Translations under genes and position numbers: made by a program
In this document: one piece after another, positions 10,295 through 25,670 of the stretch
Numbering within the stretch: the first letter of the stretch is position 1
How the letters are laid out: every line of letters begins with the position of its first letter
Notes under the pieces: generated by a model
Databases searched by the model: none
Told to the model about the DNA's origin: nothing
What the model saw: only the letters and a program-made list of their open reading frames with translations
Source: Propionivibrio dicarboxylicus
GTDB lineage: Bacteria > Pseudomonadota > Gammaproteobacteria > Burkholderiales > Rhodocyclaceae
Direction of reading: 5' to 3'
Assembly: GCA_945902805.1 (NCBI GenBank)
Contig: CAMDMZ010000010.1
Location: 1-64,000 of the forward strand
Length of the DNA stretch: 64,000 nt

Positions 10295-12520
10295 ATGTTC
10301 CGCTCATTGCGCGGCAAGCTCATTGCCGCCACCTTGCTGATCCAGACTCTGGTGATCGTCCTGCTGGCATGGAACAGCCAGCGTTTGCTCGAAGACCGCC
10401 TGTTGATCCAGTTTGAAAACCGGATTAGCACCATGACTCCGCTGCTGTCAGCCGCGTTGATCACACCGATGATCCAGCGCGACTTCGCCGTAGCGGCAGA
10501 AACCCTCACCGCGATGCAGGCCAATGAGGACTTTGCCTATCTGGTTCTCGTCGATGCCACCGGGCGCCGCGTTGCCAGCAGCCACTGGCCCGACGATGCC
10601 GAGGTGCCACCTCCCTCGGCCACGCTCACACCCGCTCTGGCAACCCAGTTCGAACGTATCGATCAACGGGTAACGATCGAATTCGGCGGCCAGCGTTATG
10701 GCGAACTGGCGCTCGGTATCCGATTGGACTTCCTGCACCGTGCCCTACGCGAGCATCTGCTGCAAACGATCAGCATCGCCCTAGCTGGAACGTTCTTGTC
10801 GGCGGCGCTGGTCGTCCTGATGGCCCACTGGCTGACACGCCACCTGGCGCACCTGACGCGCGCCAGCGAAGCCTTGGCCAATGGCGAGCCGCATCAGCCG
10901 CTGGTGATCCCGACCACCGACGAAATCGCCACGCTGGCACGAAGTTTTGAAAGCATGGCGAGCGCTCTGCAAAGCCGTATGACGGCGCTGAGGGAATCGG
11001 AGAAGGCTGCTGCCGCACAAAGCCTGCGTTATCAGACCCTGTTGCAGACCGCCAGTGATGGCTTGCACGTCGTCGATCCAGACGGTCATCTAGTCGAAGC
11101 CAGCGACTCTTTCTACCGCATGCTCGGTTATCCCGTGGGGACGGCCCTTGAGATCAGCGACTGGGATGTGCAATGGACCCGCGAGGAGCTGCAGGATGTG
11201 GTACGACGCCTGATCGCCAAACCGGAACTGCTGGAAACCCGCCATCGCCGCGCGGATGGCAGTCCCATCGATGTCGAAATCAGCGCCCATGGCATCGGGA
11301 TCGACGGTCAGCCACTGCTGTATGCCTCATCACGCGACATTACAGCGCGCAAGGCAGCCGATCTGCAATTAAAAACCCTGGCCAGTGACCAACAAGCCAT
11401 GTTGATCGAACTCAAGCAGGCGATGGCCGCAGCGGAGGCGGCAAACCGGGCCAAGAGCCAGTTTCTAGGCAATATGAGCCACGAACTCCGCACACCGATG
11501 AATGGTGTGCTGGGAATGACGCAACTGCTGGCCACCACAACGCTGACCAGCGAACAAAGCGACTATGTCGCGCAGATCGAGCACAGCACGGGAGACCTGC
11601 TGCGCGTGATCAACGATATCCTCGACTACTCGAAAATTGACACGGGACGCTTGCAGCTCGACGACATGGAATTCGAACTGGGCGACGTCGTCGCGACCCG
11701 GCTGGAGTCGCTGCAACGGGAGGCCGCCGCAAAGCGCCTCGCGCTGACGACGGAAATCGACCCGCTAATCCCCAACAGCTTGCGCGGCGACCCGGAACGA
11801 CTGGGCCAGATCATCGTCAATCTGGTGGGCAATGCGATCAAATTCACATTGACTGGCGAGGTTCAACTACGACTGACACTTGGCGAGCACACGGATCATG
11901 TCCTGACACTGCGTAGCGACGTTGTCGACACCGGTATTGGAATTCCCGCCGATCACCTGCCGACACTGTTTTCACCCTTCAACCAGGTCGATGCATCAAC
12001 AACCCGACGCTTCGGCGGCAGTGGCCTGGGCTTATCGATCTGCAAGCGACTCGTTGACAAGATGGGGGGCCACATCGGCGTAGAGAGTCGCGAAGGCGAA
12101 GGCTCAAGGTTTTGGTTCACCGTGGTGTGTGGTCGCGCGGCAAATACCAAGCACAGGGCGCGAGCGGATGATGCGCCCTTGTTCGATCAGGGCGTCATGC
12201 TCTCGAACCTGGGCGGCGATCCCGACTTGGCCGCCATATTGATCGACAACCTGCTGGTGGATGTACCGGCGTTGTTCGGACGCCTGACGACCGCGATGAC
12301 CGAAGCCGATCCGGACAATTTGCACCGCGAGATCGAAACCTTGCGTGGATTGGCTGACACCGGAGGCTCGCCCCAGTTACACAACGCCGCCACCACACTG
12401 CACACGCAACTTGAACGCGCTGGCGTCGCCGGCGTCACCGCCGCCTTACCAGGCTGCATCCTGATCATGGAGCAGGTGCTTTCCGCCTGGCGTGGCTTCC
12501 GCGACAAGGTCACCACATAG
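10295..12520 (+). CDS. Membrane PAS sensor histidine kinase with degenerate C-terminal Hpt-like region
   Basis: HELRTPMNGVLGMTQ H-box, HATPase motifs; C-terminal helical region with ETLRG where HxLKG is expected. Confidence 0.85.
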   Translation: MFRSLRGKLIAATLLIQTLVIVLLAWNSQRLLEDRLLIQFENRISTMTPLLSAALITPMIQRDFAVAAETLTAMQANEDFAYLVLVDATGRRVASSHWPDDAEVPPPSATLTPALATQFERIDQRVTIEFGGQRYGELALGIRLDFLHRALREHLLQTISIALAGTFLSAALVVLMAHWLTRHLAHLTRASEALANGEPHQPLVIPTTDEIATLARSFESMASALQSRMTALRESEKAAAAQSLRYQTLLQTASDGLHVVDPDGHLVEASDSFYRMLGYPVGTALEISDWDVQWTREELQDVVRRLIAKPELLETRHRRADGSPIDVEISAHGIGIDGQPLLYASSRDITARKAADLQLKTLASDQQAMLIELKQAMAAAEAANRAKSQFLGNMSHELRTPMNGVLGMTQLLATTTLTSEQSDYVAQIEHSTGDLLRVINDILDYSKIDTGRLQLDDMEFELGDVVATRLESLQREAAAKRLALTTEIDPLIPNSLRGDPERLGQIIVNLVGNAIKFTLTGEVQLRLTLGEHTDHVLTLRSDVVDTGIGIPADHLPTLFSPFNQVDASTTRRFGGSGLGLSICKRLVDKMGGHIGVESREGEGSRFWFTVVCGRAANTKHRARADDAPLFDQGVMLSNLGGDPDLAAILIDNLLVDVPALFGRLTTAMTEADPDNLHREIETLRGLADTGGSPQLHNAATTLHTQLERAGVAGVTAALPGCILIMEQVLSAWRGFRDKVTT

Positions 12521-12533
12521 CTCACGTCCGAAA

Positions 12534-12650
12534 CGGCTCCACCTGTGTCACCTTCGGCATCCCCAAGATAGCTTAGCTATCGACATGGGCGCCGGGGACA
12601 AAACTCTCCCGCTTACCCGAGCTCCGCAGGAAATCGTTTCTAACGACGGA
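12534..12650 (+). pseudogene. Degraded remnant of a cheB 3' end
   Basis: STCVTFGIPKIA...SIDMGAGDKTLPLTRAPQEIVSNDG parallels Che[36 protein letters not shown]; frame broken by a short extra TAGCT. Confidence 0.75.
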
Positions 12651-12657
12651 ATGTATG

Positions 12658-12671
12658 TTGACCTATATCAA
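12658..12671. promoter_or_regulatory. FNR/ANR-like box upstream of hoxF
   Basis: TTGAC-CTAT-ATCAA, 9/10 to TTGAT-N4-ATCAA, about 70 bp before the hoxF start. Confidence 0.5.
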
Positions 12672-12741
12672 GAGTTACTAATGCACAAGTGCTAGGGTCT
12701 GCCTGTTTCCCGCGTTTGCATACTTCGATTGGAGTCATTCC

Positions 12742-14628
12742 GTGTCTGAAACCTCACCGCCTCTCAATTCCGAGACCTTGGCTGTTTTATTGGCGCGCCA
12801 TCGCCACAATCCCACCCGCCTGATGCAAATTCTGCGCGAGGCACAAGAAGCCTTGGGCTGGCTCTCACCACAAACGTTATCTGTCATCGCCAAGGGCGTC
12901 GATCTGCCGCTCGCCCGCATCACCGGCGTGGCCGGTTTCTACAGTTTCTTCCACACCGAGCCGCGCGGCCGCTACCGGGTACTGTGGAGCGACAATATTA
13001 CCGACCGCATGCTCGGCAACCAGGATCTGATGCAGGCCATGTGCAAGAGCCTGTGGCTCGAACCGGGCCATCTTTCCGAAGACGGCCTGGTCAGCGTAAC
13101 GACCACTTCCTGCACCGGCATGTGCGATCAAGGCCCGGCGATTCTGGTCAATTACCGCGCGATCACCCGCATGACGGCACAGCGTGTCGCCGAAGTCTGT
13201 GAATTGATCCGTAACGAGGTACCGCTCGACGACTGGCCGAAAGATTTCTTCGTGGTGGACAACAACATTCGCCGCCGCGACATCCTGCTGCGCAACGACA
13301 TGACACCCGGCGACGCCCTGCGTGCTTCGATTGCACGCGGTGCCGAGGCGATCAAGGAAGAAGCCTCGAACGCCCGTTCCTGGCGTGAGGGCGCCCACGG
13401 TGCAGCCGCCGGCCCAGCGCTCACGCTGGACGAAATCAAGCGTTCCAACCTGCGCGGCCGTGGCGGTGCGGGCTTTACCACCGGCCTGAAATGGGAAGCC
13501 TGTCGCAACGCCCAGGGCAGCGGCCCCGACCCGGCACGCTATGTGGTCTGTAACGCTGACGAAGGCGAACCCGGCACCTTCAAGGATCGTGTGCTGCTGA
13601 CTGAACAGGCTGATCTGGTTTTCGAAGGCATGACGGTGGCCGGCTATGTCGTCGGCGCCCGCAAAGGCATGCTCTATTTGCGTGGCGAATACCGCTACCT
13701 GCTGGATGCGCTGGAGTCGGTGCTGGCGAGACGGCGTGCCGATGGTTTGCTCGGTAACAACATCCTGCAACAGGCCGGATTCCAGTTCGATATCGAAATC
13801 CATCTCGGTATGGGCGCGTATGTGTGCGGCGAGGAATCGGCGCTACTCGAGTCACTCGAAGGCAAGCGCGGCGTGCCACGCAACCGGCCGCCCTTCCCCG
13901 TCACCCACGGCTACCTTAATCAGCCGACCACGGTAAATAACGTCGAAACCCTCGCCGCAGCGGCCCTGATCGCCAAGAATGGCGGCGACTGGTTCCGTAC
14001 CGTGGGCACTGAACGATCGGCCGGAACCAAGGTCATGTCGGTCTCGGGTGATTGCGAACGGCCCGGCATTTACGAATATCCGTTTGGTGTCAGCATCGCT
14101 GAAGTGCTTGCCGATTGCGGCGCGAAAGACGTGCAGGCGGTGCAGGTTTCCGGCCCGTCAGGCGTTTGTGTGGCGCCGAATGAATTCAAACGCCGGATCG
14201 GCTTCGAAGATCTGGCCACGGCGGGCGCCTTCATGGTCTTTGATGAATCGCGCGACATGTTTGAGGTGGCGCGCAATTTCTCGCACTTCTTTGCTCACGA
14301 GTCCTGCGGCTTCTGCACCCCGTGCCGCGTTGGCACCACGTTGTTGAAGAATTGCATGGACAAGATTCACGCCGGGCATGGTACCGAGTATGACATCAAG
14401 GAAATCATGACCATCAACCAGCTCTTGCAGACGGCCAGTCACTGCGGCCTCGGCCACACGGCCTGCAACCCGACGTTCGATACCTTGAAGAAGTTCCGCC
14501 CGGCTTATGAGCGACGTCTCAAGTCGCTTGCCTTCGAGCCGGCCTTTGATCTCGACAACGCGTTGGCACAAGCACGGCAGATGACCGGCCGCGACGACGC
14601 CGGCGCCCACCTCGCTACTTCGGAATGA
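12742..14628 (+). CDS. hoxF: NAD-reducing hydrogenase diaphorase subunit HoxF
   Basis: NuoE-like N-terminus plus NuoF-like LRGRGGAGFTTGLKWE, NADEGEPGTFKDR, ESCGFCTPCRVGT; GTG start. Confidence 0.92.
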   Translation: MSETSPPLNSETLAVLLARHRHNPTRLMQILREAQEALGWLSPQTLSVIAKGVDLPLARITGVAGFYSFFHTEPRGRYRVLWSDNITDRMLGNQDLMQAMCKSLWLEPGHLSEDGLVSVTTTSCTGMCDQGPAILVNYRAITRMTAQRVAEVCELIRNEVPLDDWPKDFFVVDNNIRRRDILLRNDMTPGDALRASIARGAEAIKEEASNARSWREGAHGAAAGPALTLDEIKRSNLRGRGGAGFTTGLKWEACRNAQGSGPDPARYVVCNADEGEPGTFKDRVLLTEQADLVFEGMTVAGYVVGARKGMLYLRGEYRYLLDALESVLARRRADGLLGNNILQQAGFQFDIEIHLGMGAYVCGEESALLESLEGKRGVPRNRPPFPVTHGYLNQPTTVNNVETLAAAALIAKNGGDWFRTVGTERSAGTKVMSVSGDCERPGIYEYPFGVSIAEVLADCGAKDVQAVQVSGPSGVCVAPNEFKRRIGFEDLATAGAFMVFDESRDMFEVARNFSHFFAHESCGFCTPCRVGTTLLKNCMDKIHAGHGTEYDIKEIMTINQLLQTASHCGLGHTACNPTFDTLKKFRPAYERRLKSLAFEPAFDLDNALAQARQMTGRDDAGAHLATSE

Positions 14629-15362
14629 GTCCAACCATGAGCGAAAAGAAAACCTTTACCCTCGACGGCGACGACGTTGCCTTCGAACCCGGCCAAACCA
14701 TCATTCAGGCCGCACTCGCCGCCGGCAAGTACATCCCGCACTTGTGCTATCACCCGGAATTCAAACCGCACGGTTCCTGCAAGCTGTGCACGGTCAAGAT
14801 CAACGGCCGCCCGGCAGCATCCTGCACCACGGCGGCACAACCGGGACTGAGCGTTGAAAGCGAAATCCCGGAAATCCAGGACCAGCGCCGCACCATGGTG
14901 CAAATGCTGCTGGTGGAAGGCAATCACTTCTGCCCGTCGTGCGAGAAAAGTGGCAACTGCATGCTGCAAGGCCTGGCCTACGATTTGGGCATCATGTCGC
15001 CGCACTTCCCGCAGATCTTCCCGACCCGCCCGCTCGACGCCTCGCACGCCGATGTATTCCTCGATTTCGACCGTTGCATCCTGTGTGAACTTTGCGTACG
15101 GGCCAGCACCGAGGTTGACCACAAAGGCGTCTTCGCGCTTTCCGGGCGCGGCATCAACAAGCACCTGATCGTGAATGCCGAATCCGGCAAACTGGCCGAT
15201 ACCGATTTCGCCCTGACCGACAAGGCCGCTCAGGTTTGTCCGGTCGGCGTGATCCTCAAAAAACGCGTCGGCTTCGCGGTTCCGATCGGCAAACGTCGAT
15301 TCGATGCCACGCCGATGAGCGTGGTGATCGCCGAAGAATCCAAAACGAAGGAGACCGTGTGA
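14625..15362 (+). CDS. hoxU: NAD-reducing hydrogenase diaphorase subunit HoxU
   Basis: 2Fe-2S HLCYHPEFKPHGSCKLC, HFCPSCEKSGNC, DRCILCELCVR. Confidence 0.92.
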   Translation: MSPTMSEKKTFTLDGDDVAFEPGQTIIQAALAAGKYIPHLCYHPEFKPHGSCKLCTVKINGRPAASCTTAAQPGLSVESEIPEIQDQRRTMVQMLLVEGNHFCPSCEKSGNCMLQGLAYDLGIMSPHFPQIFPTRPLDASHADVFLDFDRCILCELCVRASTEVDHKGVFALSGRGINKHLIVNAESGKLADTDFALTDKAAQVCPVGVILKKRVGFAVPIGKRRFDATPMSVVIAEESKTKETV

Positions 15363-15904
15363 TGGCCGCCAAACTTAAAGTTGCCACCACCTCGCTCGCC
15401 GGCTGCTTCGGCTGCCACATGAGCATTCTGGATATCGACGAACGCATCCTGCAACTGGTGGAAATCATCGAGTTCGACCGTTCGCCCCTGACCGATATCA
15501 AGCACTGTGGCCCGTGTGACATCGGCATCATTGAGGGCGGTGTCTGTAACGCAGAAAACGTGCACGTGCTGCGCGAGTTTCGCGCCAACTGCAAGATTCT
15601 GATTGCCTTGGGTGCCTGCGCCGTCAATGGCGGTCTGCCGGCACAGCGCAATCATCTCGATTTGCGTGACATTCTGGAAGAGGTTTACCACACCTCACCC
15701 GGTCTCGCACTCGGTAGCCAGATCCCCAACGATCCGGAATTGCCACTACCGCTGAACAAGGTGCATCCGATCCACGAAGTAGTGAAAGTCGACTACTTCC
15801 TGCCCGGTTGCCCACCTTCCGGCGACGCTATCTGGAAGTTCCTCACCGACCTGATTGCCGGCCGCACGCCGCATCTGGCCCATGAAATGATGCATTACGA
15901 TTGA
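15362..15904 (+). CDS. hoxY: [NiFe] hydrogenase small subunit HoxY
   Basis: TTSLAGCFGCHMSILDID, GACAVNGGLPAQRN, FLPGCPPSGDAIWKFL. Confidence 0.93.
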   Translation: MAAKLKVATTSLAGCFGCHMSILDIDERILQLVEIIEFDRSPLTDIKHCGPCDIGIIEGGVCNAENVHVLREFRANCKILIALGACAVNGGLPAQRNHLDLRDILEEVYHTSPGLALGSQIPNDPELPLPLNKVHPIHEVVKVDYFLPGCPPSGDAIWKFLTDLIAGRTPHLAHEMMHYD

Positions 15905-15914
15905 ACGGCCCATC

Positions 15915-17414
15915 ATGACCTACGAACTCGAAACTGCTGCCAACCCCGAACAACTTCGCCGCGTTGCGATTGATCCCGTCTCGCGCGTGGAAGGCCACGG
16001 CAAGGTCACCATCTTGCTTGACGAAAACAACCAGGTACATCAAGTGCGCCTGCACATCGTCGAATTCCGCGGCTTTGAACGCTTCATTCAGGGACGCCCC
16101 TACTGGGAAGTTCCGGTGATGGTGCAGCGTCTGTGCGGCATCTGCCCGGTCTCGCACCATCTGGCGGCCTCGAAGGCGCTGGACGTGATGCTGGGTATCA
16201 AGCAGGTCACGCCGACCGCCGACAAAATGCGGCGCCTGATGCATTACGGCCAGATGTTGCAATCGCACGCCCTGCACTTCTTCCATCTGTCATCGCCCGA
16301 CCTGCTATTTGGCTTCGATTCCGAAGTCGCCAAGCGCAACGTGGTCGGTGTCGCTGGAGCACATCCGGAAATTGCCAAGAAAGGCGTACTGCTGCGCAAG
16401 TACGGCCAGGAGGTGATTCGTCACACGGCCGGCAAGCGCGTGCATGGAACGGCCTCCGTTCCGGGCGGCGTCAATAAGTCGCTTTCGTCGGCCGAGCGTG
16501 CCGAACTGCTCAAGGACGCCTATCAAATGGTGGCCTGGAGCCGCGATGCCGTGCAGATCATCAAGCAGCTGCATACGGCGACGCCGGAGCTCTACGATGT
16601 CTTTGGTCACTTCGAGTCCAACATGATGGGCCTCGTCACCCCGACGGGCGACCTCGACTTCTACCACGGCGCGTTGCGCGCCAAAGACGCCGATGGCAAG
16701 ATCATATTTGACCAAGTCGATTACCAGGGTTACATGGACGTCGTCGAAGAAGAAGTGCGGCCATGGAGCTACATGAAGTTCCCCTTCCTCAAGCAACTGG
16801 GGCGCGAAAATGGCTGGTACAAAGTCGGCCCGCTGGCCCGCATCCAGAACTGCGACCAGATCCCGACCCCGCTGGCGGAAGGCGAGCGCAAGGAATTCGT
16901 CGCCTACGGCAATGGCAAACCGATACACGCCACGCTGGCTTACCACTGGGCGCGCATGATCGAAATGCTGTTTGCGGCTGAAATGATCAAGGATCTGCTG
17001 CACGACGACGACATCGAGGGCAAGGACTTGATGGTCACTGGCACCCGCAAACCGGGAACCGAAGCCGAAGGTGTCGGTGTCATTGAAGCCCCGCGTGGCA
17101 CGCTGTTCCACCATTATCGTGTTGGCGAAGACGACCTGGTGACCATGGCCAACCTGATCGTTTCAACCACCAACAACAATCAGGCAATGAACACCGCCGT
17201 GCGCGAAGTGGCAAAGAAATATCTCAATGGCAAGGAATTGACCGAAGGTCTGCTCAATCACATTGAGGTAGCGATTCGTGCCTATGACCCGTGCCTATCC
17301 TGCGCCACGCATGCCCTGGGTCAAATGCCGCTCGAAGTGTCATTAATCGATGCGGCCGGCACCGTGATCGATCAGGTCACACGCAACGCACAGGGCATTT
17401 GCCGGATCGAGTAG
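15915..17414 (+). CDS. hoxH: [NiFe] hydrogenase large subunit HoxH
   Basis: RVEGHGKV, RLCGICPVSHHLA, C-terminal DPCLSCATH followed by a cleavable extension. Confidence 0.95.
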   Translation: MTYELETAANPEQLRRVAIDPVSRVEGHGKVTILLDENNQVHQVRLHIVEFRGFERFIQGRPYWEVPVMVQRLCGICPVSHHLAASKALDVMLGIKQVTPTADKMRRLMHYGQMLQSHALHFFHLSSPDLLFGFDSEVAKRNVVGVAGAHPEIAKKGVLLRKYGQEVIRHTAGKRVHGTASVPGGVNKSLSSAERAELLKDAYQMVAWSRDAVQIIKQLHTATPELYDVFGHFESNMMGLVTPTGDLDFYHGALRAKDADGKIIFDQVDYQGYMDVVEEEVRPWSYMKFPFLKQLGRENGWYKVGPLARIQNCDQIPTPLAEGERKEFVAYGNGKPIHATLAYHWARMIEMLFAAEMIKDLLHDDDIEGKDLMVTGTRKPGTEAEGVGVIEAPRGTLFHHYRVGEDDLVTMANLIVSTTNNNQAMNTAVREVAKKYLNGKELTEGLLNHIEVAIRAYDPCLSCATHALGQMPLEVSLIDAAGTVIDQVTRNAQGICRIE

Positions 17415-17422
17415 ATCCGGCA
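17400..17422. terminator. Hairpin between convergent hoxH and galU
   Basis: tgccggatc-gagta-gatccggca, 9-bp perfect stem spanning the hoxH stop. Confidence 0.55.
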
Positions 17423-17430
17423 TTTCTGGA

Positions 17431-21636
<4,206 letters not shown>

Positions 21637-21640
<4 letters not shown>

Positions 21641-24600
21641 GCCGCTTCCTTATTGTCAGCGAGGCGCAGCGCCTCTTGCATATCCACTTCCACGATGCGC
21701 GACACACCTTGCTCCTGCATCGTGACACCAATCAATTGTTGCGCCATTTCCATGGCAATCTTGTTATGCGAAATGAAAACGAATTGCGTCTGCACCGACA
21801 TGCGCTTGACCATCTCGCAAAAGCGCACGGTGTTGGAATCGTCGAGCGGCGCATCGACCTCGTCAAGCATGCAGAACGGGGCCGGATTCAGGTTGAAAAT
21901 GGCGAACACCAAAGCAATCGCGGTGAGCGCCTTTTCCCCGCCCGACAACAGATGAATGGTCGAATTCTTCTTGCCCGGCGGTTGCGCCATGATCTGGATG
22001 CCAGCATCGAGAATCTCGTCACCGGTCAGAATCAGGCGCGCTTCGCCGCCACCGAAGAGTTGCGGGAACAGTGTGCCGAAGTGGCGATTCACCGTATCGT
22101 AGGTTTCCTGCAACTGGTCGCGCGTTTCGCGGTCGATGCGTCGAATCGCATCTTCCAGGGTGCCGATCGCCTGCGACAAGTCACCCGACTGCTCATCGAG
22201 ATAACCCTTGCGTTCGCGCGCCGTGGCCAGTTCGTCGAGCGCCGCCAGATTGACCGGCCCCAAGGCTTCGATCTCGTTACCGGTGCGGGTGATCTCGCTT
22301 TGCAGCACACTGTCGCGCACGCCCCTGGCGAGGTCCTCGGCAAACGGCACTTCGTCGGCTTCGCTGATGATATGCACTTCCAGCAAGCGCTCGCGGAACT
22401 GCTCTTCATTCAACTGCGACGCCTGCGCCTTGAGCCGTAGATCATTGATCTTCTCGCGCAGCGGATCAATGCCCTGTTCCAGCCGCAACCGCTGCTCGTC
22501 GAGCTCGCGCAGCTGGCCGGCGGCGGTTTCCAGCACATTGCGCCGTTCCGCCAGCGCCGACTCTTTGGCCGTCTTGGCATCAAGGGCCGAATGCAATTGT
22601 TCCTGCAGCACGGCATCGGAAATGCCGGCCACTTCGGTACGCGCTGATCCCAGATCGGTAGCTATACGCTGCAATTGGGTGGCGGCGGTCGTGGTCGCGC
22701 GTGCGTTGTCTTCCAGCTTGGACAAACATTCGCGTTCCGAGAATCCCGCTTCCTGCGCCTCGCGCGACAGCTGGTTTTCCAGCGCACGCACTTCACGCAA
22801 GGCCATGTCTTTCTGCCGTTGTGCATCCAGCGTCTGCTCAAGAACCAGCCGCACATCGCCCAGACGCTCGCTTTGGACGATCGCCTCTTCCTCGGCGCGT
22901 TCGCGGTTGGCGGTTTCATGATCGGCCTGGCGTACCAGTTCGGCCAGATCGGTATTGATCTGCGCCGAACGTTCTTCGAATCGTGCCTGGGCCTGAGTCA
23001 GTTTGAGGGCATCGACCTGGGCAGCATGAAAGGCCTGCTGTGCTTCCTGACTGGCACGGCGGGCGACGGTGAGTTGTGCCTGCTGTTCGGCCAGTGCGGT
23101 TTCGGCGTTCTGTTGCTGCTCGCGCGCCTGTTGCTCGGCGTCTTCGTGCGCCGCCAGCGTCAGCGCCAATTCGTCGATTTCCCTCTGGCGTTCGATGACG
23201 CCGTGAGTCTTGCTGTCCGGAACGTAGAGCGTGAGGCCAGCCGGGGTAAGGAGATGTCCGTTTCGGGAAACACGGCTGCCTTGATCCAGCGGCAAGGCGG
23301 CTGTCAGGTCCTCGGCCACGGTGACATCGTTCAACCACAGGTCGAGTATCGGTTTCCAGCGCGCATCGTCACACGAAACCTTGGCCCGCAAGCTGTCGCC
23401 AGCAAGGTTTGACGGCGGCGTGTCGGCACCTGCCAGCGCCAGCGTCAGAATCGCGGGCGGCGGTTCCTGCAATGCGCCACGCAGCGTATCGGCGTCCGTG
23501 GCGAGGGCCGAGAAACGCTCGCGCAACACGGCTTCGACGGCCGTTTCCCAGCCAGCTTCAACCCTGATGCTTTGCCACAGCGGCTTGGCCTCAGCCAGGC
23601 CATGGCGCCTGAGCCAGTCGCCGATTTCACCGCTTTGCGCCACCTTGGCCTGCAGTTGTTCAAGTGCTTGGTGCCGGGCGCGGGTTTCGGTGTAACGCCG
23701 GTGCGCGGCCTGCAAGGTCTCACGCGCCGCACGCAAGCGAGCTTCGGCTTCGGGAACCGCTGACTGCAAGGCGGCCAACCGCTCCTGCGCCACCGCCAGG
23801 GTTTCTTCACAGCGCGCCTCGGTTTCTTGCGCTGCCGCGAGCACCGCCGGGTCCGGCGCGCCAAGCGCCTGGCGGTCCGTTTCAAGACGTGCCTTGCGTT
23901 GATTGAGGCTGTCCAGGCTACGCTGGGCGTGACCCTTGTCGGCATCGGCCAAGCGCAACGCCTGTTCGGCTTCGTTCAGTCGCCGGCGCGCATCGGCAAC
24001 GGCGCTGCCAGCGGCCTGCACGGCGTCTTCGGCATCAGGCAAACGCGCAGCCACTTCCTCGTGCCGCGCCGACGCGGTCATGGAGCGATTGCGCGAGGTA
24101 TCGAGCAAGGCGGTCCAGCGTTCCTCGTCCTGCGCCAGCGCGCTCCGCTGGGCCGTCCAATGGGTTTCTTCGACAGCGAGTTGGGTCAGGCGCGTTTCCA
24201 GCCGATTGCGCGCATCGGCGAGATGGCGAATCTCGGATTCGAGACGACTGACTTCGGTATTCGCCGAATACATTTCCGACTGCGCCGCATGCAAAGTGTC
24301 CGACGCTGTGAAATGCGCCTCTCGCGCATGCTCGACGCGGGCTTCGGTTTCACGCAACTGCGCGGTCTCCGCCTCGACACGGTTGATCGCTTCCTCAACC
24401 TGGCGCGCCAGCCGGTCGGCGTCGGCGTGGGCATCGTTGCGCTTCTTGAGCCAGAGCAGGGTCTGCGCCCGACTCAGCTTGGCATGCAGTTCGCGATAGT
24501 TGCGCGCCACTTCGGCCTGGCCTTCGAGCCGGCCTACCTGCGCTTCCAGTTCATTGCGAATATCGTCGACGCGGGCGATGTTTTCGCGGGCATCTTCGAG

Positions 24601-25149
24601 CCGATGCTCGGTTTCCTTGCGCCGTTCCTTGTATTTGGTCACGCCGGCGGCTTCTTCGAGGAAGCCACGTAGTTCTTCGGGCTTGGATTCGATGATGCGC
24701 GAAATCATGCCCTGGCCGATGATCGCATAGGCGCGCGGACCGAGACCGGTGCCGAGGAACAGATCGATCACGTCACGCCGGCGGACGTGCAGATTGTTGA
24801 TGTAATAACTGGAATTGCCCTCGCGATCAAGAATGCGCTTGACCGTGATCTCGGCATATTGCGACCACTGCCCGGCCGATTTGCCCAGGGCATTGTCGAA
24901 AAACAGCTCGACGCTGGCGCGTGATACCTCTTTGCGGTTGCCCGAGCCCTTGAAAATCACGTCCTGAATCGATTCGCCACGTAATTCCGAGGCTTTGGAT
25001 TCGCCCAAGACCCAGCGCACGGCGTCAATGATGTTGGATTTGCCACAGCCATTAGGACCGACGACGCCCGCCAATTGGCCGGGGAATAGCACCGTCGTGG
25101 GCTCGACAAAGGACTTGAAGCCCGAAAGTTTCAGCTTGGTTAGACGCAC
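21637..25149 (-). CDS. smc: Chromosome segregation protein SMC
   Basis: LTKLKLSGFKSFVEPTTV, GPNGCGKSNIIDAVRWVLGE, LLSGGEKALTAIALVFAIF; likely GTG start. Confidence 0.96.
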
Positions 25150-25240
25150 AGCGAGGGGAACCGAATGGAAGAAGTATCTAGCGGCACCATTATAATGCAC
25201 GGCTAATATCCTCCCTTATTCCATCCCGCCGCCCGTCCGC

Positions 25241-25660
25241 ATGACCACCTCGCCTACCAAGAGCCTCGAAACCTTCCCCAACCCGGCCCCACATCGCGAT
25301 TACCAGATCCACATGGAAATCCCGGAATTCACCTGCCTGTGTCCGATGACGGGGCAACCGGACTTCGCCGTGCTAACTCTCGACTACATCGCGGACAAGA
25401 CCTGCGTCGAATTGAAGAGCCTGAAGCTCTACGTCTGGAGCTTTCGCGATGAAGGGCATTACCACGAGGATGTCACCAACCGCATACTTGACGATCTGGT
25501 CAAGGCCATCAAACCGCGTTTCATGCGCCTGACCGCTCGCTTCTACGTGCGCGGCGGCATCTTCACCAATGTGGTTGCCGAACATCGCAAGAAGGGCTGG
25601 AAGCCGGCGCCGCGCGTTGAGCTGGTCGAATTCGCCTCACAGTCCAACACGCGCGGCTGA
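25241..25660 (+). CDS. queF: NADPH-dependent 7-cyano-7-deazaguanine reductase
   Basis: [52 protein letters not shown]. Confidence 0.95.
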   Translation: MTTSPTKSLETFPNPAPHRDYQIHMEIPEFTCLCPMTGQPDFAVLTLDYIADKTCVELKSLKLYVWSFRDEGHYHEDVTNRILDDLVKAIKPRFMRLTARFYVRGGIFTNVVAEHRKKGWKPAPRVELVEFASQSNTRG

Positions 25661-25670
25661 TCGATTCGCC

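Noticed and set aside
16830-16855. aaagtcggcccgctggcccgc in hoxH resembles the repeat
   Set aside because: Encodes the conserved hydrogenase segment YKVGPLARIQNC; similarity ends after about 10 bases.
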